This document shows positions 33,303 to 41,821 of a stretch of 64,000 bases of DNA, one piece after another. Each line of letters begins with the position of its first letter. The first letter of the stretch is position 1. The notes beneath the pieces are model-generated. The model had not been told where the DNA came from, ran no database searches, and was given only the letters and a program-made list of their open reading frames with translations. A program made the translations under genes and the position numbers. Origin of the DNA: Paracidovorax avenae (GTDB lineage Bacteria > Pseudomonadota > Gammaproteobacteria > Burkholderiales > Burkholderiaceae_C); assembly GCF_040892545.1 (NCBI RefSeq), contig NZ_CP156079.1, positions 682,001 through 746,000 on the forward strand, read 5' to 3'.

Positions 33303-34319
33303 TTATTTGCGGCGGGCCTTGTCCAGCTCGGCCATCATTTCGCGGGTGGTGTCCTCGCCGAATTCCTTGCTGTACTTGGCGACCACCGGCTGCAGCTTGT
33401 CGCGCAGCTTGGCCTGCTCGGCGGGCGGCAGTTCGGTCACCTGCATGCCGAGCTTCTTCAGCTCGCCCAGCGCCTTGGCCTCCAGCGCGCGGATCGCCTT
33501 GCGCTCGAACGCGGTGGCCTCCTTCGCGGCCTCCTGCACGATCTTCTGCTCTTCGGCCGACAGGCCGTCCCAGGCCTTCTTGGACATGAGGAACACCCAG
33601 GTGCTGTAGATGTGGCGCGACAGCACGAGGTGCTTCTGCACTTCGTAGAACTTGCTGGTGAGGATGGTCGCGGTCGGGTTCTCCTGGCCGTCCACCGCTT
33701 TCTGCTCCATCGCCGAATAGAGTTCGGTGAAGGGCATGGGCGTGGCGTTGGCGCCGAGCGCGTTGAAGCTGTCGATGAACAATTGGTTCTGGATCACCCG
33801 CAGCTTCAGCCCGGCGAAGTCTTCGGCCTTCTGGATCGGGCGGCGCGAGTTGGTGGTCTGGCGGAAGCCGTTCTCCCAGTAGCCCAGGCCGACGAGGCCT
33901 TTCTCGGGCAGCTTGGCCAGCAGCTTCTGGCCGAAGGCGCTGTCCAGCACCGCGTCGGCTTCCTCGCCGGTGTTGAACGTGAGCGGCAGGTTCAGCACGC
34001 CGAAGTCCTTCACCACCGACACCAGGGTGGAGCTGTCGGGCACCGTCATCTCCAGGGTTCCGCCGCGCAGCGCGGAGATCATGGTCACGTCGTTGCCCAG
34101 CGTGCCGTTGGCGAACAGCTTGGCGCGCATCTTGCCGCCGCTCTTGGCCGCCAGCACCTCGCCGAAGTGCCGCGAAGCCTGGGCCTGCGGATGGTCGTCG
34201 GTGATGCCGGTGCCGATCTTGAGGGTGTGCTCGCGCACCTGCGCCAGGGCCGGGCCGGCCAGCGCGGCGGCCAGGGCCGTGGCCAGCGCGAACGTCTTGA
34301 ATGCGGTGTGGAATGGCAT
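33303..34319 (-). CDS. dctP: TRAP transporter solute-binding protein DctP
   Basis: A 338-residue periplasmic binding protein, first gene of the TRAP/sugar-acid operon. The signal peptide is FALATALAAALAGPALAQ. DctP motifs include KIGTGITDDHPQAQASRHF, LKLRVIQNQLFIDSFNALGA (the Arg contacts the ligand carboxylate) and DGQENPTATILTSKFYEVQK. ATG 34319 follows AGGAGACAAG. It is divergent from a LysR-type regulator, with an inverted repeat in the intergenic region. Confidence 0.93.
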   Translation of the reverse strand: MPFHTAFKTFALATALAAALAGPALAQVREHTLKIGTGITDDHPQAQASRHFGEVLAAKSGGKMRAKLFANGTLGNDVTMISALRGGTLEMTVPDSSTLVSVVKDFGVLNLPLTFNTGEEADAVLDSAFGQKLLAKLPEKGLVGLGYWENGFRQTTNSRRPIQKAEDFAGLKLRVIQNQLFIDSFNALGANATPMPFTELYSAMEQKAVDGQENPTATILTSKFYEVQKHLVLSRHIYSTWVFLMSKKAWDGLSAEEQKIVQEAAKEATAFERKAIRALEAKALGELKKLGMQVTELPPAEQAKLRDKLQPVVAKYSKEFGEDTTREMMAELDKARRK

Positions 34320-34379
34320 GGTGTCTTGTCTCCTGCGGATGTTCTGGGGTGTCGCGGGGGTGCAGACTAGGGGGCGGCG

Positions 34380-34411
34380 CCCGTGGCGTCCAATCAGTGT
34401 TTTTCCACGGG
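34380..34411. promoter_or_regulatory. Inverted repeat between dctP and its divergent LysR gene
   Basis: CCCGTGG (34380-34386) and CCACGGG (34405-34411) form a perfect 7-bp inverted repeat with an 18-base spacer, centrally placed in the 122-base divergent intergenic region. It could be the regulator's site at both promoters. Support is position and symmetry only. Confidence 0.4.
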
Positions 34412-34441
34412 ACATTCCTTCCAGTTATCGGCCATCCCAAA

Positions 34442-35401
34442 ATGCAGGGCAAACCCTTATCCATCGCCACCGCCTGCAGCCGCCTGCGCTCCCGGCACCT
34501 GCAGTTCCTCGACATCCTGGGACGCACCCGCAACCTGCGGCTCACGGCCGAGCAGATGCACGTGACGCAGCCGGCCGCGACCAAGATCCTGCTGGACCTG
34601 GAGGAGATCTTCGATGCGCGCCTGTTCGAGCGCCTGCCGCGCGAGATGCGGCCCACCGAGCTGGGCCTGTTCGCGCTGGGCTATGCCGCCTCGGCGCTGG
34701 CGGGCCAGGCGAAGTTCGTGGACGAGTTCAACGCGCTCAAGCAGGGCGGCCACGGGCAGTTGTCCATCGGGGCGATTTCCGGCTCGGCCGCGCGGCTGCT
34801 GACCACGGCGATCGCCGAGATGCAGCGGCGCCGGCCGCTGCTGGTGCTGAAGGTGCGCGAGCAGAGCAGCGACCAGCTCATCGCCTGGCTGGGCGAGCGC
34901 AGGATCGACCTGATGATCGGCCGCTTCACCGACGAGGCGCAGCAGGCGGACTTCCAGTACGAGCGCCTGTCCGGCGAGACGCTGCAGGTGGTGGGCGGGC
35001 CGCACCACCCGCTGCGCGGCATCCAGGGGCTGGAGGTGGGCCGCCTCGCGCACTGGCCCTGGCTGCTCTACCCGGAATCGACGGCGCTGCGCAAGGTGTC
35101 CGACGACATCTTCCGGGCCATCGGCATGACGCCGACATCGGGTGTGATGGAGACGCAGTCCTTCCTGTTCGCGCTGGAATCGCTGCGCATCACCGACATG
35201 CTCTCGCTGCAGCCGAGCGCGCTGGCCGACCGGTACATCGCCAAGGGCCTGCTCGCCCCCATCCACGTGGACGTGCCCCGGGCGATGCCCGACTACGGCA
35301 TGCTGGTGCGCCAGGGCGAGACCCCGACACCGGCGGCGCAGGCGTTCATGGAGGTGCTGCGGGATGTGGCGGGTGGGACGGTGGTGGCGCCGCGGCGGTA
35401 G
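34442..35401 (+). CDS. LysR-family transcriptional regulator of the TRAP operon
   Basis: A 319-residue LysR regulator. The N-terminal HTH reads RSRHLQFLDILGRTRNLRLT, then AEQMHVTQPAATKILLDLEE. The C-terminal effector domain includes LSIGAISGSAARLL, LIAWLGERRIDLMIGR and VVGGPHHPL. This GbpR-like type, starting with a long N-terminal lead, is often found next to sugar or sugar-acid operons. It is divergent from dctP and probably activates the operon in response to the imported acid. Confidence 0.88.
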   Translation: MQGKPLSIATACSRLRSRHLQFLDILGRTRNLRLTAEQMHVTQPAATKILLDLEEIFDARLFERLPREMRPTELGLFALGYAASALAGQAKFVDEFNALKQGGHGQLSIGAISGSAARLLTTAIAEMQRRRPLLVLKVREQSSDQLIAWLGERRIDLMIGRFTDEAQQADFQYERLSGETLQVVGGPHHPLRGIQGLEVGRLAHWPWLLYPESTALRKVSDDIFRAIGMTPTSGVMETQSFLFALESLRITDMLSLQPSALADRYIAKGLLAPIHVDVPRAMPDYGMLVRQGETPTPAAQAFMEVLRDVAGGTVVAPRR

Positions 35402-35419
35402 GCTTCAGCGGGTTCCTGG

Positions 35420-36322
35420 TCAATACGGCAGGATCCCCGGCAACAACTGCCGGTCCAGCCGCTGCCGCCACCACTTGAGCGCCTCGCCCATGTGGTCCGG
35501 CCGCCAGGCCAGGAAGAAGGGCTCGTCCGGGCGTGGCGATTCCACTTCCAGTTCCACCAGGATGCCGGTCTCCAGTTCCGTGCGCACGCAGGCGCGGGGC
35601 ACGAAACCATGGCCCAGGCCGGCAGCCTGCGCGGCGATCTTGGCGTGCATGTGCGGCACGATGATGCGGCGCTGGCCCGACAGCAGGCCGATGGTGCGGT
35701 CGTTCGACGACCGCGCGCCGTCGCCCACCACCACGGCCGTGTGCTCCAGCAGGTCGCCGCGCGTGAGCGGGCGCTGGAGCCGGGCCAGCGGGTGCGTGGC
35801 CGTCACGCAGAACACGAACTGCAGCGTGCCCACCGGCACGGCCTTGTAGCCGCCGCCGGCCGGGCCCTCGCCGGCGGCCACCACGATGTCGGCGCGGCCC
35901 TCGCGCAGGGCCTCCCAGGTGCCGGTCATCACGTCGCAGCCGATGCGCAGCCGCGTGCCGCAGTTCAGGTCTTCGAAGGCGCAGATGTCCTGGTTGAAGG
36001 CATGCGTGGGGATCAGTGAATCGTGCACCAGCCGCACCTCGGATTCGAAGCCCGTGGCGATCTGCCGCATGCGCGATTCCAGCTGCCGGGCACCGGCGAG
36101 CAGCCAGCGGCCCTCCTTGATCATTTCCTGCCCCGCGGGGGTGAGCGTCACGCGCGGGCCGTTGCGGGTGAACAGGGCGAAGCCCAGCTGCTCTTCCAGC
36201 CGGGTGATGGCGTACGAGATGGTGGACGGCACCTTGTGCAGCCGTTCGGAGGCCCCGGCGAACGAGCCGTGCCGGGCGATGGCGTCCACCAGTTCGATGG
36301 CTTCCAGGGAGAGTTTCAGCAT
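35420..36322 (-). CDS. LysR-family transcriptional regulator, divergent from pirin gene
   Basis: A 300-residue LysR protein with HTH LVDAIARHGSFAGASERLHK, then VPSTISYAITRLEEQLGFAL, and an effector domain with IVVAAGEGPAGGGYKAVPVG and FVFCVTATHPLA. The HTH form VPSTISYAI is that of the YhaJ/DsdC-like group that often controls pirin genes. It is divergent from pirin with a perfect palindrome 22 bases before its own start, which fits autoregulation plus activation of the pirin operon. Confidence 0.88.
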   Translation of the reverse strand: MLKLSLEAIELVDAIARHGSFAGASERLHKVPSTISYAITRLEEQLGFALFTRNGPRVTLTPAGQEMIKEGRWLLAGARQLESRMRQIATGFESEVRLVHDSLIPTHAFNQDICAFEDLNCGTRLRIGCDVMTGTWEALREGRADIVVAAGEGPAGGGYKAVPVGTLQFVFCVTATHPLARLQRPLTRGDLLEHTAVVVGDGARSSNDRTIGLLSGQRRIIVPHMHAKIAAQAAGLGHGFVPRACVRTELETGILVELEVESPRPDEPFFLAWRPDHMGEALKWWRQRLDRQLLPGILPY

Positions 36323-36343
36323 GGTCGGGATGGCTTGAGCTGG

Positions 36344-36364
36344 ATCATCGAAATTATCGATGAT
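36344..36364. promoter_or_regulatory. Candidate LysR operator upstream of the pirin operon
   Basis: Perfect inverted repeat ATCATCGA-AATTA-TCGATGAT. It contains T-N11-A arrangements typical of LysR recognition sites and lies in the 184-base divergent region, closer to the LysR gene. Confidence 0.6.
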
Positions 36365-36506
36365 GGAAGGCCAAACCTTTCAACCTGATGTGCATCAAGG
36401 CGCCGGATACTTTCTTCACCGCAGCACTGAAAGCCCAGGGAAAAACCCGGGCAATGCCCTCCGGGGTGCAGTGTGAATTCCATCGAATGAAGAAAGGACC
36501 GAAACC

Positions 36507-37232
36507 ATGATCGACATCCGCAAAGCCCAACACCGCGGCACCGCCAACCATGGCTGGCTGCAATCCCGCCACACGTTCTCGTTCGGCCACTACCGCGACA
36601 TGAACCAGCAGGGTTTCTCCGACCTGCTGGTCATCAACGACGACCGGGTGACGCCCTCCAACGGCTTCGGCACGCATGGCCACCGCGACATGGAAATCTT
36701 CTCCTATGTGCTGGAAGGCGCGCTGGAGCACAAGGATTCGATGGGCACCGGCTCGGTCATCCGCCCCGGCGACGTGCAGATGATGAGCGCGGGCACCGGC
36801 GTGCAGCACAGCGAGTTCAACCACTCGGCCGAAGAGCCGGTGCACTTCCTGCAGATCTGGATCGTGCCGGACAAGGTCGGTGTCCAGCCGCGCTACCAGC
36901 AGGTGCACTTCACCGAGGCGGACAAGCGTGGCCAGCTGCGCCAGATCATCTCGCCGGAGGGCACGGACGGATCGCTGGCCGTGCACCAGGATGCCCGCGT
37001 CTATGCCGGCCTGTTCAACGGGGACGAGTCTGCCGACCTGGCCGTGGGCGCCCACCGCAACGTCTATGTGCATGTGGCCCGCGGCAGCGTCGAGGTGAAC
37101 GGCGAGCGGCTGGACGAAGGCGACGGCGCCCGCATCCGCAACGCCGGCGATCTGCACTTCGCCAAGGGCCAGGACGCCGAGGTGCTGGTGTTCGACCTGC
37201 GCCCCAACGAGCTGCCCACCATGCCCCACTGA
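36507..37232 (+). CDS. Pirin family protein (YhaK-like bicupin)
   Basis: A 241-residue bicupin. Pirin metal-binding motifs are visible: GFGTHGHRDMEIFSYVLEG holds two His and a Glu, and SAGTGVQHSEFNH supplies another His. Members are iron proteins, some with quercetinase activity or roles as redox sensors. Starting at MIDIRKAQHRGTANHGWLQS, it matches the YhaK-like group. The gene is 67 bases ahead of an isochorismatase-family hydrolase and is probably induced by the divergent LysR protein. Confidence 0.92.
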   Translation: MIDIRKAQHRGTANHGWLQSRHTFSFGHYRDMNQQGFSDLLVINDDRVTPSNGFGTHGHRDMEIFSYVLEGALEHKDSMGTGSVIRPGDVQMMSAGTGVQHSEFNHSAEEPVHFLQIWIVPDKVGVQPRYQQVHFTEADKRGQLRQIISPEGTDGSLAVHQDARVYAGLFNGDESADLAVGAHRNVYVHVARGSVEVNGERLDEGDGARIRNAGDLHFAKGQDAEVLVFDLRPNELPTMPH

Positions 37233-37299
37233 ACGGGCCGGGCAGGTGCTTCCGTTCTTTCGTCCAGTCCGTCATCCACACACGTTCCAGGAGATTCCC

Positions 37300-37983
37300 A
37301 TGCAAAACGCCAACGCGTCCGCCGCCCGTCCCGTCGCCGTCGCCGTCGCCCGTCCCGGCGCCCGCCTGCTCAACCCGCAGGACCACACGCTGATCATGAT
37401 CGACTTCCAGTCGCAGATGGCCTTCGCCACGCACTCGATCGATCCGGTGCAGCTGCGCTCCAATGCCGCGCTGGTCGCGTCGGCCGCCGCCGGCTTCGGC
37501 GCCTCGACCATCCTGACCACGGTGGCGGAGAAGAGCTTCTCCGGCCCGATGTTCGACGAGGTGACCGCGCCGTTCCCCGGCCAGGCCCTGCTGGACCGCA
37601 CGTCCATGAACACCTGGGAAGACGAGGCCGTGATCCGCCGCGTGAACGAGATCGGCAAGCCGCGCATCGTGCTGGCCGGCCTGTGGACCAGCGTGTGCAT
37701 CGTGGGCCCGGCGCTGTCGGCGCTGGACCAGGGCTTCGAGGTGTTCGTGATCGCCGATGCCTGCGGCGACATCTCGGTGGAGGCCCACAACCGCGCCATG
37801 GAGCGCATGGTGCAGGCCGGCGCGCAGCCCATCACCGCGCTGCAGTACCTGCTGGAGATGCAGCGCGACTGGGCGCGCGGCGAAACGTACGACATGACGA
37901 CGGGCATCGCGAAGAAGTTCGGCGGCGGCTACGGCCTGGGGATCACCTACGCCAAGACCATGTTCAACGCCCACGAAGGCTGA
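37300..37983 (+). CDS. Isochorismatase-family cysteine hydrolase (YcaC-like)
   Basis: A 227-residue hydrolase. The catalytic triad is visible: Asp in LIMIDFQSQMAFAT, Lys in TVAEKSFSGPMFDE and Cys in GLWTSVCIVGPAL. The family cleaves amide or ether bonds; YcaC-like members have unassigned substrates. ATG 37300 follows AGGAG. An Ala/Val/Arg-rich N-terminal lead of about 25 residues precedes the domain. It lies between pirin and an amidohydrolase gene. Confidence 0.9.
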   Translation: MQNANASAARPVAVAVARPGARLLNPQDHTLIMIDFQSQMAFATHSIDPVQLRSNAALVASAAAGFGASTILTTVAEKSFSGPMFDEVTAPFPGQALLDRTSMNTWEDEAVIRRVNEIGKPRIVLAGLWTSVCIVGPALSALDQGFEVFVIADACGDISVEAHNRAMERMVQAGAQPITALQYLLEMQRDWARGETYDMTTGIAKKFGGGYGLGITYAKTMFNAHEG

Positions 37984-38030
37984 AGAAAAGGCGCTCTGCC
38001 ATCGTCAAACCCTTGGAAGGCCTGCACACC

Positions 38031-39923
38031 ATGACCGCATCCGCCACCACCCCCGACCTGATCCTGCGCAACGGCCGCTTCACCACGCTGGACCGCGCCA
38101 ATCCCGCGGCGAGCGCCGTCGCCATCGCGCAGGGGCGCTTCACCCGGGTGGGGGGCGACCGCGAGGTGATGGCGCTGGCCGGGCCGCAGACACGGGTGAT
38201 CGACCTGGGCGGACGCAGCGTGCTGCCGGGGCTGATCGACAACCACCTGCACATCATCCGCGGAGGGCTGAACTTCAACATGGAGTTGCGCTGGGACGGG
38301 GTGAAGAGCCTGGCCGATGCGATGGCGATGCTCCAGCGCCAGGTGGACGTGACGCCCGCGCCGCAGTGGGTGCGGGTGGTGGGCGGCTTCACCGAGCACC
38401 AGTTCGTGGAAAAGCGCCTGCCCACGCTGGCGGAGCTGAACGCGGTGGCACCGGACACGCCGGTGTTCATCCTGCACCTGTACGACCGCGCGCTGCTCAA
38501 CGGCGCCGCGCTGCGGGCCGTGGGCTACGGCCGCGACACGCCCGCGCCGCCCGGCGGCGAGATCGTGCGCGACAGCGCGGGCAACCCCACGGGCCTGCTG
38601 CTGGCCAGGCCGAATGCGGCCATCCTGTACGCCACGCTGGCCAAGGGCCCGAAGCTGCCGCACGAATACCAAGTGAACTCCACGCGCCATTTCATGCGCG
38701 AGCTCAACCGCCTGGGCGTGACCGGCGCGATCGACGCGGGCGGCGGCATGCAGAACTACCCCGACGACTACCAGGTGATCCAGGAGCTTGCCGACGCCGG
38801 CCAGCTCACGATCCGCCTGGCCTACAACCTGTTCACGCAGAAGCCCAAGGAAGAGAAGGCCGATTTCCTGCACTGGACGGCCACCTCGCAGTACAAGCAG
38901 GGCACGGATTACTTCCGCCACAACGGCGCGGGCGAGATGCTGGTGTTCTCCGCCGCGGATTTCGAGGATTTCCGGCAGCCGCGCCCCGAACTGGCACCGG
39001 AGATGGAAGGCGAGCTGGAGGAGGTGGTGCGCATCCTGGCGCAGAACCGCTGGCCCTGGCGCATGCATGCCACCTACGACGAGACCATCGACCGCGCGCT
39101 CGATGTGTTCGAGAAGGTCAACCAGGACACGCCGCTGGCCGGCCTGAACTGGTTTTTCGACCACGCCGAGACCATCTCGGAAAAGTCCATCGACCGCATC
39201 GCGGCCCTGGGCGGCGGCGTGGCCGTGCAGCACCGCATGGCCTACCAGGGCGAGTATTTCGTGGAGCGCTACGGCGCGGCCGCGGCCGAGGCCACGCCGC
39301 CGGTCAAGCGCATGCTGGAGAAGGGCGTGAAAGTCTCCGCCGGCACCGATGCCACCCGCGTCGCGAGCTACAACCCCTGGGTGTCGCTGTCGTGGCTGGT
39401 GACCGGCAAGACGGTGGGCGGCCTGCAGATCACGCCGCAGCGCAACTGCCTGACCCGCGACCAGGCGCTGCGCATGTGGACCGAGAACGTCACCTGGTTC
39501 AGCAATGAGGTCGGCAAGAAGGGCCGCATCGAGGCGGGCCAGCTGGCGGACCTGGTCGTTCCCGACCGCGACTTCTTCGCCTGCGCCGAATCCGAGATCG
39601 CCGACACCACGGCCCTGCTCACCGTGGTGGGCGGCAAGGTGGTCTATGGCGCTGGTGATTTCGCCCGCTTCGACGAAGGCGCGCCGCCGCCGGCCATGCC
39701 CGACTGGTCGCCGGTGCGCACCTTCCGCGGCTACGGCGCATGGGGCGTGCAGGAGGGCGCGCCGCTGCAGGCGGTGATGCGCAACGCGGCGGCGAGCTGC
39801 GGCTGCGCCAGCAACTGCCACCTGCACGGCCACGCGCATGCCACGGCCTGGAGCAGCAAGCTGCCCGTGTCCGACCTGAAGGGCTTCTGGGGCGCGCTGG
39901 GCTGCGCCTGCTGGGCGGTGTGA
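38031..39923 (+). CDS. Amidohydrolase family protein (YtcJ-like) with Cys/His-rich tail
   Basis: A 630-residue metal-dependent hydrolase. It starts with the small beta domain (LILRNGRFTTLDRANPAA), then the metal motif PGLIDNHLHIIRGG, further metal ligands around RMHATYDETID and FFDHAETIS, and a late SAGTDATRVASYNPW motif. The substrate is unknown. The last 45 residues are odd: ASCGCASNCHLHGHAHA and GALGCACWAV form a Cys/His-rich tail not usual for the family, possibly binding a metal. It ends two bases before the MFS gene. Confidence 0.88.
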   Translation: MTASATTPDLILRNGRFTTLDRANPAASAVAIAQGRFTRVGGDREVMALAGPQTRVIDLGGRSVLPGLIDNHLHIIRGGLNFNMELRWDGVKSLADAMAMLQRQVDVTPAPQWVRVVGGFTEHQFVEKRLPTLAELNAVAPDTPVFILHLYDRALLNGAALRAVGYGRDTPAPPGGEIVRDSAGNPTGLLLARPNAAILYATLAKGPKLPHEYQVNSTRHFMRELNRLGVTGAIDAGGGMQNYPDDYQVIQELADAGQLTIRLAYNLFTQKPKEEKADFLHWTATSQYKQGTDYFRHNGAGEMLVFSAADFEDFRQPRPELAPEMEGELEEVVRILAQNRWPWRMHATYDETIDRALDVFEKVNQDTPLAGLNWFFDHAETISEKSIDRIAALGGGVAVQHRMAYQGEYFVERYGAAAAEATPPVKRMLEKGVKVSAGTDATRVASYNPWVSLSWLVTGKTVGGLQITPQRNCLTRDQALRMWTENVTWFSNEVGKKGRIEAGQLADLVVPDRDFFACAESEIADTTALLTVVGGKVVYGAGDFARFDEGAPPPAMPDWSPVRTFRGYGAWGVQEGAPLQAVMRNAAASCGCASNCHLHGHAHATAWSSKLPVSDLKGFWGALGCACWAV

Positions 39924-39925
39924 CC

Positions 39926-41617
39926 ATGGGCCGCACTGACCACGCCGCCGCCAAGGCACCGGGCAGCTTCGCGCCGCTCGCCATTCCCGTCTTCGCAGTG
40001 CTGTGGGCCGCCACGGTGCTGGGCAATATCGGCAGCTTCATGCGCGACGTGGCCAGCGCCTGGATGGTGACGGAGCTGTCCTCCAGCCCCGCGGCGGTGG
40101 CGCTGATCCAGACGGCGGCCACGCTGCCCGTCTTCCTGCTGGCGATTCCCGCGGGCGTGCTGTCGGACATCCTGGACCGCCGCCGCTTCCTGATCGGCGT
40201 GCAGGTGCTGCTGGGCGCCGTCAGCGGCACGCTGCTGGTGCTGGCCCACGCGCAGGCGCTGACGGTGGAATGGCTGGTGGCGCTCACCTTCGTGGGCGGC
40301 ATCGGAGCCGCGCTGATGGGCCCGACCTGGCAGTCCATCGTGCCCGAACTGGTGCCGCGCAGCGAGCTCAAGAGCGCCGTGGCGCTGAATTCGCTGGGCA
40401 TCAACATCGCCCGCGCCATCGGCCCGGCCGCCGGCGGCCTGCTGCTGGCGAGCTTCGGCGCTGCGGCGGCCTATGGCCTCGACGTGCTGAGCTATGTGTT
40501 CGTGATCGCCGCGCTGCTGTGGTGGAAGCGCCCGCAGGCCGAGGCCTCGGCGCTGAACGAGCAATTCTTCGGCGCCTTCCGGGCCGGCGTGCGCTATGCC
40601 CGCGCCAGCCGCGAGCTGCACGTGGTGCTGCTGCGCGCGGCGGTGTTCTTCCTGTTCGCCAGTTCCGTCTGGGCGCTGCTGCCGCTGGTGGCGCGGCGCA
40701 TGCTGGGCGGCTCGGCCGGCTTCTACGGCGTGATGCTGGGCGCGGTGGGGGCGGGCGCCATCCTGGGCGCGGTGCTGCTGCCGCGGCTGCGCAGGCGCCT
40801 GGACACCGACGGGCTGGTGCTGCTGGCCTCGGCCGTCACGGCGGTGGTGATGGGCGTGCTGGCGCTGGCGCCGCCGCAGTGGGCCGCCGTGGCGCTGATG
40901 CTGGTGCTGGGCCTGGGCTGGATCATTGCGCTGACCACGCTCAACGGCGTGGCCCAGGCGGTGCTGCCCAACTGGGTGCGGGGCCGCGGGCTGGCCATCT
41001 ACCTGATGGTGTTCAACGGCGCCATGGCGCTGGGCAGCCTGGGCTGGGGCCTGGTGGCCGGCCAGCTGGGCCTGCCGGCCACGCTGCTGGCCGGGGCGGG
41101 CGGCCTGGTGGCCGTGTCGCTGGTCTTCCACCGCGTCAAGCTGCCCACGGGCGACGCCGATCTGCAGCCGTCCAACCACTGGCCCGAGCCGCTGCTGGCC
41201 GAACCCGTGGCGCACGACCGCGGCCCGGTGATGGTGCAGGTCGAATACCGGGTGCGGCGGCACGACCTGCCCGCCTTCCTGCAGGCCATGCAGCACGTGG
41301 CCCGCGAGCGCCGCCGCGATGGAGCCTATGCCTGGGGCGTGGCCGAGCACACGGGGGAGCCGGGACGGGTGATCGAATGGTTCCTGGTCGAGTCCTGGGC
41401 GGAGCATCTGCGGCAGCACCGGCGCGTCTCGCGTGCCGATGCCGACCAGCAGGCCGAGGCACGGCGCTTCCACATCGGACCGGACGCCCCGGTGGTGCAC
41501 CACTTCCTGGCCCTGGATCCGCGCGATCCCGCAGCCTCCGTGCCGAGGGACCCGGCCCCGGGCGGCCACGGTCACGGTCACGGCCACGGCCATGCCGGCA
41601 GCGGCGGGGCGGACTGA
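39926..41617 (+). CDS. MFS exporter fused to a C-terminal alpha-beta-barrel domain
   Basis: A 563-residue protein. Residues 1-410 form a twelve-helix MFS transporter of the EntS-like (MFS_3) type, with FAVLWAATVLGNIGSFMRDV, IPAGVLSDILDRRRFL and ALNSLGINIARAIGPAAGG. Residues of about 430-540 are a soluble domain (MVQVEYRVRRHDLPAFLQAM, then GAYAWGVAEHTGEPGRVIEW and LVESWAEHLRQHRRV) resembling antibiotic-biosynthesis-monooxygenase ferredoxin-like folds. The protein ends in a His-Gly repeat (GGHGHGHGHGHAG). It follows the amidohydrolase after two bases, so it may export that enzyme's product. Confidence 0.86.
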   Translation: MGRTDHAAAKAPGSFAPLAIPVFAVLWAATVLGNIGSFMRDVASAWMVTELSSSPAAVALIQTAATLPVFLLAIPAGVLSDILDRRRFLIGVQVLLGAVSGTLLVLAHAQALTVEWLVALTFVGGIGAALMGPTWQSIVPELVPRSELKSAVALNSLGINIARAIGPAAGGLLLASFGAAAAYGLDVLSYVFVIAALLWWKRPQAEASALNEQFFGAFRAGVRYARASRELHVVLLRAAVFFLFASSVWALLPLVARRMLGGSAGFYGVMLGAVGAGAILGAVLLPRLRRRLDTDGLVLLASAVTAVVMGVLALAPPQWAAVALMLVLGLGWIIALTTLNGVAQAVLPNWVRGRGLAIYLMVFNGAMALGSLGWGLVAGQLGLPATLLAGAGGLVAVSLVFHRVKLPTGDADLQPSNHWPEPLLAEPVAHDRGPVMVQVEYRVRRHDLPAFLQAMQHVARERRRDGAYAWGVAEHTGEPGRVIEWFLVESWAEHLRQHRRVSRADADQQAEARRFHIGPDAPVVHHFLALDPRDPAASVPRDPAPGGHGHGHGHGHAGSGGAD

Positions 41618-41821
41618 CCCGTCTTGGGCAGGGGCTGGACCTTTTCTTGCTTGGGGTGGCCCGGCCGTCCGGAGGGGCTGCGGATGTGTCGCCATTTGGT
41701 AACGACATAATCCGCCCCCCGAAAACTGGGCTTGCCGGGGCGGCGCTTCACGAATGCTTCACCCGGACGCCGGTTGAAACATGCAGAATCTGCCGCCTCC
41801 GTCACATTTCTCTCATTTTTC

